The notes below the pieces were generated by a model that was not told where the DNA came from, made no database searches, and saw only the letters and a list, made by a program, of their open reading frames with translations. A stretch of DNA of 64,000 nt from Halalkalibacter nanhaiisediminis. GTDB lineage: Bacteria; Bacillota; Bacilli; Bacillales; Bacillaceae_D. The position numbers and the translations under genes were made by a program. Shown piece by piece: positions 60,915 through 64,000 of the stretch. Position 1 is the stretch's first letter; every line of letters starts with the position of its first letter. The stretch is from positions 62,001 through 126,000 of the forward strand of contig NZ_VLKZ01000009.1 of assembly GCF_007830185.1 (NCBI RefSeq), given 5' to 3'.

Positions 60915-62570
60915 ATGAAACTGATAGATGTATTGAACCTTTCCACATTCAAGGACGCGACAGTCGTGGCTGGACAACTCGGTTTAACGAACCCAGTCCA
61001 ATCCGTTAATTTGATGGATGCTCCTGATATTATTCATTATTTAAATGCCGAACAATTGCTTTTGACAACAGCCTACTCTCTTCATCATGACCGACAAGCA
61101 TTGATCGAATTAGTGCAGCAAATGGCTAAACAAGGCTGCGCTGGGTTAGGATTAAAAACAAAGAGATATATTGAGGAAATTCCAGAAGAAATTATTACCG
61201 AAGCGAACAAATTAAACTTTCCCATTATTGAGTTGCCTCTTCACTATTCGTTAGGAGAAATGCTTAATGAATCATTAGGCTGTATTCTTAAGGAGCGGAC
61301 AGAGGAATTGAATTATGCCTTAAACACTCATAAAGAATTTTCAAATATTGTCATGTCTGGCGGAGGATTTTCCAGTGTCATCGCCAGTCTTTCATCGCTA
61401 TTAGATGCACCAGTCGTTTTATTAAACTACCGTCTTGATATTTTGAGCTCTTCTCATAGAATTGATCAGGATTCATTTTTTGAAGTGTATTGGCACATTC
61501 ATGACTTGATTCATCGCCAAGAAATTGATCAATATTTAGCATTAACGCTACCTAATGAAGAGACCTCTTCCCCTTATAAAGAGTTTTCCCTTTATCCAAT
61601 TAACACAGTCAATCAACAAAAAGGATATGTTGTCATACTAGGGAAAGCCAAATCACATAATAACTCTTTCTTACTTGCAATCGAGCAAGCCTCTAATGTG
61701 ATTTCATTTGAATTTATGAAGCTACATGCTCTAGAGCAGCATTCAAGACGTTTGAAAAATGAATTTTTCACTGATTTAATCGATGGTACAATTGCTACAG
61801 AAGAAGAAATTCAAAGTCGAGGAAAAACATACGCATTAGACAAGTCACTTCAATACGTTTGCATTACGTTTAAAATCGATGGTGGTTCTGACTACTCTTT
61901 AGAAAATTATCCATTGCAAGCTGAAAAAGAAATGAATAACAAAAGAGACGTGATCTATGAATTAGTTGAAGTGTTAATTGGGAAGCAGTTCAACAGTAGT
62001 ATTGTATTTTCAAAAGGCGATCTTTTTGGCATTTTAATCGGGTTTGATTTCTACAATGAATCCGTAGAGAAGAACCTGCTGGATGTGATTCGCCAAACAC
62101 AAGATGAAGTGTATCATACGTTAGATACCGGCTTATCATTTGGGATAAGCAATATAGCTGAAAAATTAAACGACATAGGGATAGCTTTTCAAGAAGCCGT
62201 GGATTCTCTCAGAATGGGCTATCGAGAGAATAAAAATAAATTCATTAAAACATATCGCACAAAAGAGCTGACCGAACTGTTGAAAACGATTCCTTCTCAA
62301 AAGTTAAAAGAATTCTATCAAACCTCTCTGAAAGAATTGGCCTATCCGAAAGACAAAGAAAAGAAGGATTTGGTTCAGACGCTCTCCTATTTTTTAAACA
62401 ATAATTGTCAAATTGCCGAAACAGCAAAAAGTATGTTTGTTCACCGTAATACAGTCATTTATCGAATCAAAAAATGCGAGGAACTACTCGGAAGAGATAT
62501 TAAGAGCTCTGATGAAACGATGCGATTAAGAATGGCTTTTTTTATTCAATCGTTTCTTTTGCAGAAGTAA
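60915..62570 (+). CDS. pucR: Purine catabolism transcriptional regulator PucR
   Basis: 551 aa. N-terminal PucR domain (about residues 1-130, INLMDAPDIIHYLNAEQLLLTTAY), a middle GGDEF-like sensory region, and a C-terminal HTH_30 domain (NNCQIAETAKSMFVHRNTVIYRIKKCEELLG near residue 500). B. subtilis PucR activates puc genes and answers to allantoin, allantoate or urate. Only plus-strand gene in the locus. ATG at 60915 has AAAGGAG about nine bases upstream. Confidence 0.93.
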   Translation: MKLIDVLNLSTFKDATVVAGQLGLTNPVQSVNLMDAPDIIHYLNAEQLLLTTAYSLHHDRQALIELVQQMAKQGCAGLGLKTKRYIEEIPEEIITEANKLNFPIIELPLHYSLGEMLNESLGCILKERTEELNYALNTHKEFSNIVMSGGGFSSVIASLSSLLDAPVVLLNYRLDILSSSHRIDQDSFFEVYWHIHDLIHRQEIDQYLALTLPNEETSSPYKEFSLYPINTVNQQKGYVVILGKAKSHNNSFLLAIEQASNVISFEFMKLHALEQHSRRLKNEFFTDLIDGTIATEEEIQSRGKTYALDKSLQYVCITFKIDGGSDYSLENYPLQAEKEMNNKRDVIYELVEVLIGKQFNSSIVFSKGDLFGILIGFDFYNESVEKNLLDVIRQTQDEVYHTLDTGLSFGISNIAEKLNDIGIAFQEAVDSLRMGYRENKNKFIKTYRTKELTELLKTIPSQKLKEFYQTSLKELAYPKDKEKKDLVQTLSYFLNNNCQIAETAKSMFVHRNTVIYRIKKCEELLGRDIKSSDETMRLRMAFFIQSFLLQK

Positions 62571-62587
62571 GCTCATTTACTAAAAAT

Positions 62588-62623
62588 ATTAGCCGTTTCT
62601 TAGTGGTGATCGAAACGGCTAAT
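62588..62623. terminator. Convergent terminator between pucR and glsA
   Basis: ATTAGCCGTTTC and GAAACGGCTAAT form a 12-base perfect stem around a 12-base loop, with A/T-rich flanks on both sides. Confidence 0.8.
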
Positions 62624-62631
62624 TTGAATAT

Positions 62632-63570
62632 TTATTGATTAAATAGGCTTAAATTCCACCTCTCAGACATCTTTCGCAATAAACGAACACCTGCAATACT
62701 ATTGTTGTGTTTATTTAAGTCTGGTCCAAGAACAGCAATGCCCATTCGTCCTGGTACTGCCGCGACAATCCCGCCAGAGATGCCGCTTTTTGCTGGTATT
62801 CCAACATCAATTGCAAACGCACCCGACTGATCGTACATACCGCAAGTGACCATAAACGTCTTCAATACCGTTACAACATCTGAAGGGATAATTTGTTCAT
62901 CACTGTCGATATCTTTTCCATTATTTGCAATGACCGCCCCTATACGAGCTAACTCCTTAATCGTTACTTCAATCGACGTCATCTTCCAATAGATGGGCAA
63001 AACATCTAATAAATCACCCTCGACATAACCACCCGAACGATTATAATAAAACAATGCCCGATTTAAATCTTGATCCTCATACTGATAAACTTCACGGTTA
63101 TAATCAATCTCTGGATTTCCTGCTAATTTCCTTGTTAAAGCTAGCACTTTTTGAAAACGCTCATCAACGGTTTCCCCTTTAATCTGCCCAACGACTGCAA
63201 TTGCACCTGCATTAACCATTGGATTAAGCGGTCCACCATCTTTTTTTACTTCCATTCCCATTAACGAATGATAAGGATCTCCCGTCGGCTCTTTTCCAAC
63301 GTGTTGAAAGACTTTTTCCTTCCCTTGATCCATTAAGGCAACAGCCAAGGAAATGACCTTTGAAATACTTTGAAGTGAAAATCTTCCTTCATCATCGCCC
63401 GCTTGAATCGTTTTGCCATTCAAACCAGTTATCGCGATTGAGATCGCCCCGTGATCCTCATTATCTACTTTTTCGATATAGTCAGGAATTCTCCCGTTCC
63501 GCGCTACATCTCTTTCTTCATTTATAATATCCTCTAGGTATGCTTGAATATCTTCATTGATTTTATCCAC
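62632..63570 (-). CDS. glsA: Glutaminase A
   Basis: 312 aa serine-dependent glutaminase; hydrolyses glutamine to glutamate and ammonia in the cytosol. The SxxK motif is SLQSISKVISLA near residue 65. NPMVNAGAIAV near residue 117, YEDQDLNRALFYY and KSGISGGIVAAVPGRMGIAVLGPDL near residue 265 are typical of the beta-lactamase-like fold of GlsA. GTG at 63570 has GGGAGG nine bases upstream. It converges with pucR and is not part of the purine operon. Confidence 0.95.
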   Translation of the reverse strand: MDKINEDIQAYLEDIINEERDVARNGRIPDYIEKVDNEDHGAISIAITGLNGKTIQAGDDEGRFSLQSISKVISLAVALMDQGKEKVFQHVGKEPTGDPYHSLMGMEVKKDGGPLNPMVNAGAIAVVGQIKGETVDERFQKVLALTRKLAGNPEIDYNREVYQYEDQDLNRALFYYNRSGGYVEGDLLDVLPIYWKMTSIEVTIKELARIGAVIANNGKDIDSDEQIIPSDVVTVLKTFMVTCGMYDQSGAFAIDVGIPAKSGISGGIVAAVPGRMGIAVLGPDLNKHNNSIAGVRLLRKMSERWNLSLFNQ

Positions 63571-63799
63571 GATTTCATTCCTCCCTACCTAGATGAACTT
63601 CCCTCTTTTCTACTAATTAATCATGAAAGTAAGAATGAACACATAAATATTAACTTATTATGACAGCAAATCTTTTAAGAAAATCACAGAAAAGCAGGTC
63701 AAGAGACTCTCACTTTCTTTATGCGAGCAAGACTATCGGCTCATTTATTTTCAAGCAGGTTTATTCCCCTTATAAATGGGCAATAATTTTACTACGAGG

Positions 63800-63855
63800 C
63801 AATCATACTAACGAATCGTTAGGCATAATAGTAAGACCTAAAAGAATAATGCCTC
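63800..63855 (+). promoter_or_regulatory. Palindrome and hairpin upstream of the 26-aa ORF
   Basis: CTAACGA-A-TCGTTAG (63808-63822) is a perfect palindrome with a one-base centre. GAGGCA near 63796 and TGCCTC near 63850 flank it and could close an outer stem. It may be an operator or an RNA leader for the ORF at 63919. Confidence 0.45.
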
Positions 63856-63918
63856 TTACATAATCAAACAAGCAATCAAAAATAATAACATCATTTCATA
63901 GAAAAGGAGGAATACTTC

Positions 63919-63999
63919 ATGAGCTTGCAAGAATACATCGAAAAGATTAATAACATGCTAGAAGAAGCCAAGCAACAAGTAGTCTCTGTAAAGAAATAA
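63919..63999 (+). CDS. 26-aa small protein behind a very strong ribosome binding site
   Basis: Reads MSLQEYIEKINNMLEEAKQQ and six more residues ending KK, then TAA at 63997-63999. AAAGGAGG lies eight bases before the ATG, which is ideal. The peptide is a highly charged amphipathic helix with hydrophobic residues at heptad-like spacing (L3, I7, I10, L14, V21, V22). No signal peptide or known family. It could be a genuine microprotein or an upstream leader peptide of a gene beyond the window. Confidence 0.55.
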   Translation: MSLQEYIEKINNMLEEAKQQVVSVKK

Positions 64000-64000
64000 T

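Noticed and set aside
63660-63863. 67-codon plus-strand ORF before the 26-aa ORF
   Set aside because: No ribosome site, unusual composition, and it runs through the palindrome; probably chance.
1-64000. Searched for insertion sequences, prophage genes, CRISPR arrays, toxin-antitoxin pairs and defence genes
   Set aside because: No transposase, integrase, spaced repeat array, restriction or nuclease genes are recognisable; the window looks like ordinary metabolic chromosome.

Overview
The window looks like chromosomal DNA of an AT-rich, endospore-forming type member of the Bacillaceae. This rests on strong AGGAGG-type ribosome binding sites, frequent GTG/TTG starts, Bacillus-type TreR operators and a CcpA cre site, sigma-B-like promoters, and gene sets otherwise seen together in Bacillus (fruRKA, trePAR, asnB, ywrAB/ywrD, pucABCDE/F/G/H/L/M/R). 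I cannot name the species. I see no prophage, insertion sequence, CRISPR array, rRNA or tRNA.

Layout. 1-5.3 kb: end of a DUF1835 gene, a divergent glutamate dehydrogenase, the thiamine importer thiT under a TPP riboswitch, and a two-component system. 5.4-8.2 kb: a membrane-anchored C39-type peptidase convergent with asnB. 8.5-12.1 kb: fructose operon fruR-fruK-fruA with a phased operator. 12.2-18.8 kb: stress and housekeeping genes (sigma-B-type katE, csbD, a broken KGG gene, a diguanylate cyclase, an ABC-F ATPase). 18.8-23.5 kb: a glutathione peroxidase, then the trehalose operon treP-treA-treR with three TreR operators and a cre site. 24-31.9 kb: a PAP2/haloperoxidase-like lipoprotein, a SpoVB-like flippase, RluF, a KinB-like kinase, a degraded gene, two half-size chromate transporters and a YwrD-type Ntn-hydrolase. 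32-43.3 kb: small unknown proteins, a second broken KGG gene, two MFS carriers, an aldehyde dehydrogenase/DUF779 pair, a NlpC/P60-like hydrolase, a CdsA-like membrane protein and a heterodimeric ABC exporter.

43.4-62.6 kb is one large purine-catabolism locus. Allantoinase (pucH), xanthine dehydrogenase (pucC, pucD, pucE) with its maturation proteins (pucA, pucB), an 8-oxoguanine/guanine-type deaminase, OHCU decarboxylase, urate oxidase, HIU hydrolase, an NMT1-type ABC importer, allantoate amidohydrolase (pucF), ureidoglycine aminotransferase (pucG) and an amidase all lie on the minus strand; the PucR activator reads divergently. Together they would take guanine/xanthine through urate, allantoin and allantoate to ureidoglycine, glyoxylate and ammonia. 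Differences from B. subtilis are the split PucL, an ABC importer where permeases would be expected, and the terminal amidase. Glutaminase glsA follows, and the window ends with a 26-codon ORF behind a very strong ribosome binding site.

The most unusual observations are: two separate KGG-family stress genes, each needing the same +1 shift to read through; a putative ureide importer and oxalurate/oxamate-handling hydrolases linked to the puc locus; nested inverted repeats in the puc leader; 20-bp phased repeats at 23.6 kb; and the 26-aa ORF with a perfect palindrome upstream. I found no clear new defence or mobile system. Coordinates of short sites were counted by eye and may be off by a base or two.
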